In this document: piece by piece, positions 33,900 through 44,091 of the stretch | Layout of the letters: each line of letters starts with the position of its first letter | Position numbering within the stretch: the first letter of the stretch is position 1 | Notes under the pieces: model-generated | The model's input: the letters and a program-made list of their open reading frames with translations, nothing else | Told to the model about the DNA's origin: nothing | Databases searched by the model: none | Made by a program: the position numbers and the translations under genes | From: Isoetes taiwanensis | Taxonomy: Eukaryota; Streptophyta; Lycopodiopsida; Isoetales; Isoetaceae | Assembly (NCBI GenBank): GCA_021234155.1 | Contig: JAJEKV010000038.1 | Location: forward strand, 4,834,847-4,898,846 | Direction: 5' to 3' | Length of the DNA stretch: 64,000 nucleotides

Positions 33900-33931
33900 G
33901 ACATAAACCCAATTTAATTGAATGATGGTTT
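33900..33931 (-). repeat. Right terminal inverted repeat of element B
   Basis: The minus strand begins AAACCATCATTCAATTAAAT and ends TTTATGTC. It pairs with 21502-21533. Confidence 0.88.
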
Positions 33932-34749
33932 AGACATGGGCAATCCGCAAAAGCATTTAACTTCAATGTATTACTTGGGGCATTTAAGTAGTCATTTCTT
34001 GTTCATCTTATTTATTCTTCCACCCTAGACCTTGTCTTTTAAATTCTATTATTACATATCTGGTCTATCGCCTTATGGGTTCTTTTTTATCATGGTCTAA
34101 CACTGCCTCTCTTTTTTATTCTAGCTATGTTACCGTGTCTTTGCCAACAAAATTTGGATGAATACCTTCTTTTGGTTTCCCATATATCCTTTTGTTAGTT
34201 GTAGCCACATTTGGAGACATCATTCAGGATTGTTCGATGTTACATTGTCATGTTATAGAGCTTTTTTCCTATGAAGATTCCTTAGTTGATCAAATCTTCG
34301 CAGATTTTATCCTCCTACTACTTTGTACAAGCTTAAAAAAGCTTCTAGTGCCTCAGAAGGCAAATTGCGGTTTAATACTTGGCCTCAAGTCGAGATCTTG
34401 TTCTTTTTATCATATTATTTGAGGTCGGAGATTTCCATGTCACGATTAGATGATATTCTGGATTGCTTGCTCTAGCATGATGTATTTTGTGGGTTGCTTG
34501 ATTAGCTTAAGCTTTTACATTTGCTTGTTGTTTGTAAGATTTTAATCACGTTTTTGTTTTATTTCAATTTTCAGTTTCTTATTTGGGATCTAGTTATTGT
34601 TTCTACAATCTCGTGTGGATATGTGCTCCCTTTTTACCTTGATTCCTAGCTCTTGGTAGCATTCTAATATTAATAACCTCGTGTTCTATCCCATTCAAGG
34701 AGGTTTCTTTGTACAATACTTGTGGAATTTTCTAGATAGTCATATATAT
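33932..34749. other. Unassigned DNA, no gene seen
   Basis: AT-rich, pyrimidine-rich sequence with no coding motif. It may be intronic or intergenic. Confidence 0.45.
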
Positions 34750-35440
34750 GGTGCTTGTCTATTTCATCTTACAGCTCTGATTATGCAATTGAAGCCACTC
34801 ACCAGTTGAATTAAGCCTATAGAAATGTGTTGTAAAAGCAATATTTGTGCTAGTGTACATAACACACATCTAGTGGGATGTCACACGTTCATTGGGCTCA
34901 TAGTTATGGTTTTCCATTGGCCTTTTCTATCTATCTTTCTAGGTGAAACTGTATTGTAATTCAATCATTGGTGACAAAATACCCATTATTTTGCAAAACA
35001 TAGTTGTCTAGTCTTTGGTAAAGCAAACACTTGGTCTGAACTAGAGTTCGTTCATTTTCCATGTGCTTGTTTGCTTCATTTTACAGGTCTGATTATGCAG
35101 ATGAAAGCCACTCACCAGTGGAATTAAGTCCAATGTCTATAGAAATTTGTTGTTAAAGCAATATTTGAGCACGTGTACATGGTACACATTTAGTGGAATG
35201 TCACATGTTCGTTGGGCTCATGGCCGTAGTTTTCCATTGGCTTTCTTCTTATCTTTCTAGGTGAAACCGAGCTATGATTCAATCATCTTTGATTAAAGCA
35301 TTTTCCACCCATTATTGCAAAACATAGTTGTCTACTCTTTGGCAAAGCAAACAATCGGTCTGAGCTGGAGCTATCTCAATGGCTTTTTTTGTCTATCTTT
35401 TCCAAGTGAGACCTACATGTAATTCAATCAAACGTGCTAT
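34750..35440. repeat. Tandem duplication with about 310-bp unit
   Basis: Two copies start TG(G)TGCTTGT near 34750 and 35060. They share CTGATTATGCA, AAGCCACTCACCAGT, GGAATGTCACA(C/T)GTTC and TTTTCCATTGGC(C/T)TT. A partial third unit begins near 35370. There is no coding content. Confidence 0.8.
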
Positions 35441-36100
35441 GCTAAAAAAAAGGAACTATTGTGCATCAACCATTTAAATAAAAACTGCCATGACATAACT
35501 TTAGGTGGTTAGAAACTTCCCAAGTCATGTAAGAATATAAAATGTTGGTTCGAGTACCCTGGCATTTGGACGACTTTCATCCTCATAATTTTCTTCTCTT
35601 GGTTGATCCTTGTATCTGCCTTTGGTTGCCAAAGTGTTCCATTCTGCTGCTTTTAGACGTTCGAGTATGCAGAGGCTCTAGTTATGGTGTGGTTGGGTTT
35701 GTAGCAATCTGGTGGTCGCGATCTACGCAATGGTCATTATGCCATCTGAACTATATTGAGGTTTAGAGTAAAGCCTTGCTTACACCTAAACTTGGTTTTG
35801 ATAGAATCTCTATGGTGATGAATCAAGATAGAAATAGATACAAGAAGATTTAAAGTAGGCACCTAAGAGCTTCTGGCATAAAGTAAGTCAGAAGCCTGTT
35901 CATGGCCTAGCCAGATTTGATGTCAATAAGTGTTGCCATGTTCTCCACCCAAGCAGTATTGTAAAAATTCCAGGTCTATAATCTCAGCTAGAGGAATATG
36001 CAATCTTTGAGAAAAGCAAGAATCATCTTTCAGTCCCTTTAAGTTGAGCTAAAGATCATGACATCAAAACTTTTGCAGGTTCACTTGCTTTGGGAAGCGC
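35441..36100. other. Unassigned DNA
   Basis: No gene is supported. The open frame at 35542-35766 has no recognisable feature. Confidence 0.4.
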
Positions 36101-36119
36101 TTCTAAAAGTTGGAGGTAT

Positions 36120-36560
36120 TTTTTTTGCAGCATGCCCTCTCAAAGTCCAAATGAAGCTCTCCAGTTTCTCTCCAATTTATAAATGAAGGCCAAATAATAT
36201 AGGGGAAAGGGGACACCCCAATTTGTGAAAATAATTGCCCATTGATTTTCAACCCCATTACATTGTGATAAAGTCAGTACTAGGAGTTCCATACAGCTTT
36301 ATCATCTCATGTGCAATATCTTGGAAAAACCAACACAAATAGCTTGTTAAATAGGTATGTAATGATTGGTGCCAATGCCCCAATCCCATGTATAATAAGC
36401 TCAGGTTGAGGATCTTCACAAAAGTTCACAAATTGAAGAAGAAAATGAATGCCTTTACCCCCTTCCTTCAATTTTAAACTTGATATAGAGGCTACGTAAG
36501 CTGCCCACACCTGGACATTCTCGAGTAGGTCTATATCATTTATTAGCCGATGCACTGCTA
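36120..36560 (-). pseudogene. RTE-like LINE reverse transcriptase remnant
   Basis: The minus strand reads GALAPIITYLFNKLFVLVFPR (split here as GALAPIITYLFN and KLFVLVFPR, about 36310-36400), the conserved opening of non-LTR RT domains. Further on it reads NGQLFSQIGV, then frame-shifted FPPILFGL and KLER (about 36140-36250), matching the NGxxxxxxGVxQGCPLSPxLF block. Stops, frameshifts and an internal deletion show that it is long dead. It is probably an RTE-clade element because of the FNKxFxxGFP pattern. The adjoining minus frame 36536-36811 may belong to the same insertion but has no clear motif. Confidence 0.65.
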
Positions 36561-36811
36561 GAGAAAAGTTTCAGCATGTCCTCCCTAGCTACAATAGCAG
36601 GTCTGAAAGCCCAAGCGTGCTTAAGTTGCCTTTTGAGCAATCCCCATATACCATCCATTGTGTCACATAGAGCCTTTCCTTTTCTGCTTATATCATTTGA
36701 AAAGCAATTCCATTGGTTGCTCAGACTCAAAGTGATAGCCAAGTAGTGTGCTCTTTGCTTTTTGGTAAGAGTTCTGGTTACAGTAACACCAACCAAAGCT
36801 GCACGGTCCAA

Positions 36812-39800
36812 GGCCTTATTTGATAAAAGGTATTCACTTGAGCTAGTAACATAGTTTGAGATCTTTCCATCTTGGTGAAAAGAACATGTGTGTTTTGTAG
36901 ATTCTGGCCGCTTTTGAAATCCATTTAAAGTTTAAGAGATTATGGATCTGTGATAGTTCCCAAAGGTGACAGCTCACATATTCTGTCATTGGGAATTTGC
37001 TTTTGTCTGCAAAAGTGCTACATTCACCTGCTTCTATTTCGCATATATATAGTTGTTGGTATTGTCTGGGTCATACTTTGTCCTCCTTAACGAATACCAC
37101 ATGTGCTATGGTGAAGAATTCTCTTGACTGTTGCAAGGAACTTTAAAGCATAGTTTGTTTGTGAGCTTAGCTTTTACAAGAGAATAATAACATTTCATGC
37201 TTGAATCCGCTATTTTCAACCAAGACCTAATGCTTAATCCTTTATTAGGGACTGGATTGTTTTTCAGTTGGTAAATACAACCTTGGTTTGTGGAGTTTCA
37301 CACATGGGGCATAAGATGAGAATGGTGTATTACGGATGTAAGAGATTCATCCTCCTCCTAATGCGTTCTCTTTCTCCTTGCAGATATATGCTTCATGATA
37401 AATCAAGATCGGGTGCAGGTGGCTATAAGATAAAATGTCTAGAAGGCAAGTTCTGTATATGGAGTATGCTTGCTTAGTATATTTGCTTTTCTTTTTACGA
37501 GTTTGAACTTACAAGGCATTATTCCTTGTAGTATTATGTGACTAGAAATTGGTTTTTAACCATGGTCAGCACTTTAGAAAGTATAACTATCATTTTGGAA
37601 GTATATTATTTCTCTAAATTTCTATGTTCTTAATATTTCTGTTATGTTGTTTGATGATCCGCTTTGTTTACATGCTTTATCAGCCAAACTATTGACCTGC
37701 TTCAAGATAAAGTAACAGATAGACCATAGGTTTACATTGGCAAGGTTGTATTTGCAAAGATGATGGACTGCATTTGAGCAGAAAATGCACTCCAGATTTG
37801 ATCCCTATGCCAACTCCACTAACTTTCTCATAGCGATGTATTCGGTCGGGCCATCTCTTGGGGTCTCAAGCTGCATGAATGCTTTGATCCAACTTAGGAG
37901 TCCAAAAGCCAAAAGTGTATATTGTAAATTCTTTTTTTTTTTTTTTTTTTTTTTTTAAATATTGCTATGTTTTGTTGATCATTCTAGTTCATTTAATGCT
38001 AAGTCTTTTCAAACAGCTTGTTGCAGCTTGCTTCTTTCTCTAGTCAACATGCAGTAATTAGAACCATGATCCTGAAAAAGAAGCACCATATGTGGTGCCT
38101 TACAAGCACACATTTGAAGATTTTCTGAAGATATCCAAGATGAAGAAACAGTTTCGAAACTCCAACAAGAAATCCAAGGCAGAAACCAAGAAACACAGTA
38201 TCAGCAGCGATTCTTGGTTTTGGTATTGGAGAGGGCAGAATGCGGTCTGATGTAGATAAAATTGTTACAGACTTGGAGCTGTTGCAGAGTCGTGAACCCT
38301 GAATACTTCTTTTGCCCTGATTTAATAAGTTCGTTATGTCACTTTCTTGTTGATCCATTTTTCACAACTCATCGATTAATGGAATAAATAACTCCAGTAT
38401 TTTCATCATTCAGATTTGTGATTTCCATTTGGATTCTCAATCTGTTTTGTTAACTTAGTATTCTAGATTTCTTATTACATAATATTTTCAGTAACACAGA
38501 CCCGTCGACACAATGCCAACCGTACAAACCAAAGAAAGAACTTGATATGTAGCAAAATAATATGGGGTTCCAGGGGGATTTGATATGAATAATTCCCGAA
38601 ACCATAAACTATATATATCCCTAAAACAATTGAATAGGTTGTTATAAAAAAAAAACATAGATTCAAGATAAAAAATAATCACATTAGCTTGGATATTGGA
38701 TAAAGTAGTCTTATTAGAACATTGAGTTATTTTGGTAGAGGTTCGAACCCCCGTATTTCATATTCTAAAATCTTAGGCAAATGCGTATAGAGGTTCGATA
38801 TTCCTTCAAAACCTTAGGCGAAATCGTATTTCATATTTCAAAACCATTGGCGCATCCAAAACGAGAGATGCCCAGAGGCCCCGACATACGATCTGGGTCA
38901 CAGGATCGACAAATCCGATGACATTGGTAGTTCAGGGTGCACCTCGTTTAGAATACCATGAAAACCATGAACCATAACGCTTCATGCAACCCAAAATGGT
39001 GTGAACTATATAAGACCTATACAAATCAACTCTACCACGACGAGAGACAAAAATAATAAAATATGCCTACCCAAGGAATCCAGCCCGATATCTTAAGAAA
39101 TCTTCAAAAACTTCGAAGTCCACCATTAGGGGAGGATAAAAGATAAATGCAATTATGGAGCATACAACCCACGAAATTTCAATTTGAAGAGAACAAGAAA
39201 TGCATAACTTTGGCAGTTTTGCAACCCATGGAATACCCAATACCATCATCTATTAGAGATCAAACACGCCTATAAGGGGTCATAATAAAATTGTCTGCAA
39301 GAGGGCATGAGGTGAACACGATGTCAACTAAAAAAACTTGAATAGCATCATTAGGGAGAGGACGAAAAACTCGGTTTGGGGCATGCAAACCTATGAAATT
39401 GCACTTTCAAGAGAATACAAAGTGCAAGGGAGAGGGTAACACAAGCATCCGAAGCATACCAAGCACTACAAGTTCTCCTGAAAAGTTTGCATCATGGAAC
39501 AGACATGCATTAGGCGCATAACGAGGGAGTGCTCTCAAGAATTCAAAGTCAGGATATTATTAAAAGGGACATGTGGATAAATCATACATACAATGGGGAT
39601 ATACAACATACAAGGCCCATGATAAACCCGTCTCATTAGGTACTAGAACAAACATACCTCTAAGTGGCTCAATTGATCATTTACTATAACAAGCATGTAT
39701 TTAAGGGCCAATCTTCATAATGTCATGGTATCAAATTGAAGTAACAATTTTGATTGATTGTGAAAATATAAAATTGAAGTATGATTTTCACCCTCAGGCC

Positions 39801-40084
39801 ATGGAGGGCAACCCTCCGTGCGCAGCACCTTGTTTTTAGTAAAAAAACCTGAGCCGTTGGATTCAACCATGGACTTGAAGTAAGAAATTTACTATCGTAC
39901 ACGTGGCATCGATCTGTCTATGGTCTCTGGCAAGAATACTCTGCAAAACACAACTGTCTCCATGTTTCTATACTTAATCACAAGCTGACAGCATAAAGTA
40001 CAAGCTCAGAGCTTAAATCTGCTAAACTCCACTAAAATCCAGCATAAATCCACTTAAGTCCACTGCATTCCACTACCACTGCAC
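36812..40084. other. Long stretch without a supported gene
   Basis: Several short frames have no recognisable domain. Positions 37930-37956 are a poly-T run of roughly 26 bases. The plus-strand segment near 38090-38230 (VPYKHTFEDFLKISKMKKQF and a Lys-rich sequel) could be a terminal exon of a host gene. It has no family signature and is too weak to call. Confidence 0.4.
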
Positions 40085-41661
40085 TCCTCAGACCTTATGG
40101 GTGTAGACATGATATGGGTCCTCATGGCTGTATGTGTGAGTATGCTCCTCATGGGTGGTTGAGCAATGGATGCTTAGTAACATGGGAATTTTCTTGAACA
40201 CATAAGGGTTGTACGTTCGAATTCATAGTAGATGTAGTGAGCGTAGTAGATCTAGGTAACCTCCCAATAGGTGATAGTTTGAAATTGATAGTCGGTGTAA
40301 TAAGTGTGAGTCAACTTTTAATGGGTGTGGAGTTGATAGTAGGTGTAAGTAAACTCCCAATGGATGATATTGGTAGTAGGTGTGTATGCAAGGTTGAGTA
40401 GGCTCTTAATGGGTGATACTTCAGACTTGGTAGTAGGACTACATGGGTGGGCCCAAACTGACGCGAGGCCCTGGAGGTGGTAATGGAATCGGGGGTTGAC
40501 GAGTATGTATGAATAAGGATGTGAAATGCTCTAGAGTACAGTAGGTGTGAGTAACATCCTCATAGGTGATACTTTAGTATAGGGCATGTGTGTATGTGAA
40601 CTGGCATGGTAGTAGGTGTGAGTAACTCCTTATGCATGGGTCCGCATGGGTGTAGATATGGTGTGGGTCCTCATGGATGTATCTGTGAGCATGCTTCTCA
40701 TGCATGATACTTTGGAATTAGTAATAGGCATGAGTGAGCTCCTTATAGGTAGTTGAGCAATGGATGCTAAGTAACATCGAAAGTTTTTTGAACATATATG
40801 GGTTGTAATTGGAATATAGAGGCGTGAGTAAACTCCCCTTTCATGGGTAAAGGTCCTCATGGGTAAAGGTCCTCATATAGAGACGTGGTAAAGGCCCTCA
40901 TGGGTGTAGACATGATATGGGTCCTCATGGCTGTATGTGTGAGTATGCTCCTCATGGGTGGTTGAGCAATGGATGCTTAGTAACATGGGAATTTTCTTGA
41001 ACGATCTTGGCTGTTTACAAGTGCATCCATCCAAAAATAGCAACTTTTTAAACATGTGACAGAGAGACAGTTGTAGAGGCCCTAAAACTTTGGAAAAACT
41101 CAAAATAGAGTCTTCTAGAATGATCCAGATGCTCATGGGCACTCAAAATAGAATGTTCTAGGATGTCCCAAATGCTCCTAGGCAAGCACCTCAGTCTAAA
41201 AGTAGCAAGCTTTTTGGAACTTTGGAAATGCTCAAAGTAGAATATTGTAGAAAACTCAAAAAAAAAATGTTTTAGAATGTTCCAGATGCTAATGGGCAAG
41301 CACCTCAGTCTAAAAATAGAAAGTTTTTTGGAACTTGGAAAAGGCTCAAAGTAGAAGGTTTTGGAAAACTTTACGAACACTCAAAATAGAATATTCTAGA
41401 ATGTTTCAGATGCTCAGACGCAAGCACCTCAATCCAAAAATAGTGAATGTAGTAGATGTGCCTCATGGGTGTAGATATGGTACGGTTCCTCATGTGTGTA
41501 TGTGTGAATATGCTACCCATGATTGATACTTTGTTGGTAATAGAGTCGGGGGTTGACGAGTATGTATGAATAAGGATGTGAAATGCTCTAGAGTACAGTA
41601 GGTGTGAGTAACATCCTCATAGGTGATACTTTAGTATAGGGCATATGTGTATGTGAACTTG
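40085..41661. repeat. Minisatellite-like region with CATGGGTGTAGA repeats (left part)
   Basis: Long duplications fill the region. 40085-40200 recurs at 40889-41002. 40491-40600 recurs at 41547-41657 (offset about 1056 bp). The short phrase (T/C)ATGGGTGTAGA(C/T)ATG(A/G)T is repeated throughout. The second long copy is interrupted at 41661 by the copia element and continues at 51245, where it matches 40604 onward. There is no coding sequence. Confidence 0.85.
41080..41440. repeat. Tandem repeats, about 120-bp unit, AGCACCTCA(G/A)TC(T/C)
   Basis: Roughly three degenerate units contain TAGAATGTTCCAGATGCT, GCAAGCACCTCA, AAAAATAG and TTTTTGGAACTT. The units accumulate substitutions and indels. Confidence 0.75.
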
Positions 41662-42374
41662 TGTTAAAATGCAGTTATCATGTGATATTAGCAGAATTGT
41701 ATGAATAAATTTGTACAGTTGAGTTGATCAGTGATTGAAATTCTACAGGTAGCAGGATAACTATAATACAAGGGGATGAGTGACCACATCTTGGCTCCCC
41801 TTGTAGAAAACATGAAGTGCTTGGGCTTATAGTTGTGTGGAAATAGGTTAAGGTTGTTTGACCTAAAGGAAATGAAATATTGAATAATGTAAAGGTTCAA
41901 TGGTCGAATAGCTCTTTTTCATTATCAGGCCTGTGGGATATATGTCTGTGAATAGAATCCTTTGTAAGGCAAGTTTATCCTGCCCATAACCGCCGGATCT
42001 GCTCCCATAACCATCGGAGTTTGAATATATAACATAATTTGAAGCTGATGAAGTATATACACAGGGGGAACAATGCCGGATGCTGACGAATAGGCTGAAA
42101 CTTGAATCCGGTCAAAGAAGCTACAGTAACAGGGTCAATCCCGTTGCTACAGTAACATTTAAATTTTGGATTCAATGGTTTAATGACCATTAGAATAATT
42201 TGAAGTTGAATTGTGAAGTTCTAAGGTGGCTATAGACTTGGAATTTGTTGTTGTGGAAATATTCTTCTTATAGTACAATTGTGAAGTATCTATAGCTTAA
42301 ACAATGAATTGAGCAACTTTGATCTAGTACTTATCTAGGTAAAGTGAAGGCTTGTAGTGTATTAAAAATCATCA
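41662..42374 (+). repeat. 5' LTR of copia element 1
   Basis: A 713-bp LTR. The 3' copy lacks about 95 bp corresponding to 42170-42265 and carries a MITE. The two are otherwise closely similar. Confidence 0.93.
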
Positions 42375-42375
42375 T

Positions 42376-42387
42376 TGGTATCAGAGC
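42376..42387 (+). promoter_or_regulatory. Primer-binding site of copia element 1
   Basis: TGGTATCAGAGC, complementary to the initiator tRNA-Met 3' end, one base after the LTR. Confidence 0.93.
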
Positions 42388-42410
42388 AGCCAAGTTCCTG
42401 TCCTGTGATA

Positions 42411-43385
42411 ATGACAACCAGATTTGGGGCAAATTTGTTGAATTCCATTGAAGTTTTTATCGGAGATGGAGGATTTCAAATCTGGAAGGAAAGTATTAGA
42501 GCTGTGCTAGAATTTGAGAAGTTATGGTATTTAGTTGATGGCAGTTCCACACATACTGTAAGTGCAGGTGCATCTAGCTCAGGAGGATCAAGCCCTGCTG
42601 CTAGCACAAGTACTAAAACTGATGGTGACTCTGCAGCTGCAGGTGTAACTGATGCAGGGGGAAGTCAGGCAAGTGTTGCAGGTGATGATGCTAAGATTAT
42701 GGAAGCTCAAGCCATAATCATGTGCAAGGTAGGCACTGCTTTAAAATTCAAACTTCGAGGCATGAAGCCAAAGGAGACGTGGGATTATCTCATGAAGCAT
42801 TATGAACAAAAAAGCTCTTCACAAATTGATATGTTGGAAAAAGAGCTAAGGAAGATGAAGTTGTTTGAGAAAGATAACTTAACTGACTTTCTAGAAAGAT
42901 TTGACTTTGTTATTGCAGATCTTGAGGGAGCTGGGAATATACTAAATGAACAATATCAGATATTGGCATTAGCAAGGTCTGTATCTCATAACAATCAGCT
43001 GGCAACTTTGCTCAGGAATGTAGCTACATCTAAAGAACATGCTATTAGGATGATTCATACAGAGTTTGAGCAGTCTAAAGGGAGGCAGGAGGAAGCTGAA
43101 CATTTTACAGAAGTATTGTATACAGGCAAGTCCAAAGGAGGGGGTTTTGTAAAATTTCAAAAGGAAAAACTAGGACCTTGCTATTCGTGTAATCAATATG
43201 GTCACTTTAAAAATGAGTGTCCAAATAGTGGCGTGAAGGAGTTTAGATGCTTTAATTGTGAGGGCAAGGGTCACTTTGCTTCAGATTGTCCAAGTCCTAA
43301 AAGGGAAAGGGAAGAGGGAGATCTGGTGGAAACAGAGGTGGCAGAGGAAGAGGGAGCTTCAGAGGTGGTGCAAGCATTAATGTAA
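42411..43385 (+). CDS. copia 1 Gag with two zinc knuckles
   Basis: The intact frame starts at MTTRFGANLLNS (42411); the earlier in-frame methionine at 42375 overlaps the primer site and is unlikely. The typical copia Gag core follows, with GGFQIWKESI near the start, KSSSQIDMLEKELRKMKLF and a UBN2-type fold. Two CCHC knuckles, CYSCNQYGHFKNEC and CFNCEGKGHFASDC, lie near residues 260-300. Gag binds the element RNA and forms particles. The protein is about 324 residues. It ends in a stop just before the protease frame; the ancestral element probably read through as one polyprotein, so this stop may be a lesion. It is closely related to Gag of copia element 2 (53009). Confidence 0.88.
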   Translation: MTTRFGANLLNSIEVFIGDGGFQIWKESIRAVLEFEKLWYLVDGSSTHTVSAGASSSGGSSPAASTSTKTDGDSAAAGVTDAGGSQASVAGDDAKIMEAQAIIMCKVGTALKFKLRGMKPKETWDYLMKHYEQKSSSQIDMLEKELRKMKLFEKDNLTDFLERFDFVIADLEGAGNILNEQYQILALARSVSHNNQLATLLRNVATSKEHAIRMIHTEFEQSKGRQEEAEHFTEVLYTGKSKGGGFVKFQKEKLGPCYSCNQYGHFKNECPNSGVKEFRCFNCEGKGHFASDCPSPKREREEGDLVETEVAEEEGASEVVQALM

Positions 43386-43429
43386 TAGAAAAACAAGACA
43401 ACAGTGAAGGTGAATTAGAAGATGATACT

Positions 43430-44089
43430 GTGGAGGTAAGAAAACATTTGGCTTGTAATATCTCTTTGTCTTCAAGAAAGGATAATAACAAGTTTGTTGT
43501 TATAGATTCAGGAGCAGAGAAAAGTGTAATGTGTGATCTGCATATGCTTAAAGATTGGCAGAAGAAAGAAGGGCATGTCCAGCTTGGGGATGGAGGCATC
43601 AAGAAAATAGAAGATTTTGGAGTTTTAGAATTGTTTGATTTAAATGGCAAAATTGTCAAACTAAGAGAAGTCCTGTGTGTACCTAGTCTAGTAAGGAATC
43701 TTATATCTGTTTGCCAACTAGTGGATTTGGGATACAAAGTGCTGTTTGAGCAACTTCAATGTAAAGTGTTTTTTAATGGTGAATTGAAGTTTATTGGAAA
43801 ACGTGTTGGAAATCTATTTGGACTTAATGTTGAGCATCTTCATGAAATTAATTTTGTAGAATATCCAGATCTGAAACTCTGGCATAACAGACTTTGCCAT
43901 GCAAATTCTACAATTATAGAAGCACTTGGAAAGAAGGGGCTGATCTCTGCTAGAACAGAAGAAGGAAAATTTTTGTGTGGTGGTTGTCAATTAGGGAAGC
44001 AATCGAGATTGCCATTCAAAAAGTCAAATAAAAGAGCAAAAGGTATTTTGGATTTAATACACACAGATTTATGTGGTCCTATAAATTGA
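43430..44089 (+). pseudogene. copia 1 protease and integrase N-terminus
   Basis: The frame contains the aspartic protease signature FVVIDSGAEKSV (near 43495). The GAG-pre-integrase zinc domain follows (LWHNRLCHAN, GGCQLGKQSRLPF), and then the integrase start IHTDLCGPIN with the first catalytic Asp. A stop follows at once. Compared with element 2, about 15 residues (the stretch equivalent to ASVSGKRYYISFI) are deleted, which also breaks the frame. The gene continues at 44092 in another frame. Confidence 0.88.
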
Positions 44090-44091
44090 CT

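Larger units (their letters stand above)
21502..33931 (+). mobile_element. Element B: 12.4-kb DNA-transposon-like unit with terminal inverted repeats
   Basis: The left end 21502-21533 and the reverse complement of the right end 33900-33931 agree over about 32 bp: AAACCATCAT, then T or C, CAATTAAATTGGG, one variable base and TTATGTC. The right end of element A shares the sequence. Inside are a leftward ParB-like gene (22133-26748), a divergent rightward gene with DUF8039-like (27100-27450) and DUF7869-like (30824-33730) exons, an antisense acidic gene (29940-30357) and many CACGC/GCGTG palindromes. No clear target-site duplication is visible; AG flanks both ends but may be chance. The genes are decayed. 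I know of no named superfamily with this gene set, so I class it as an undescribed or little-described DNA transposon, by inference. Confidence 0.75.

Noticed and set aside
36536-36811. Independent conserved protein
   Set aside because: It is an isolated 91-residue frame beside a LINE remnant with no family motif; it could be chance or LINE-derived.
38730-38800. tRNA-like B box (GGTTCGAACCCCC)
   Set aside because: No A box at a suitable distance and no SINE body could be recognised.
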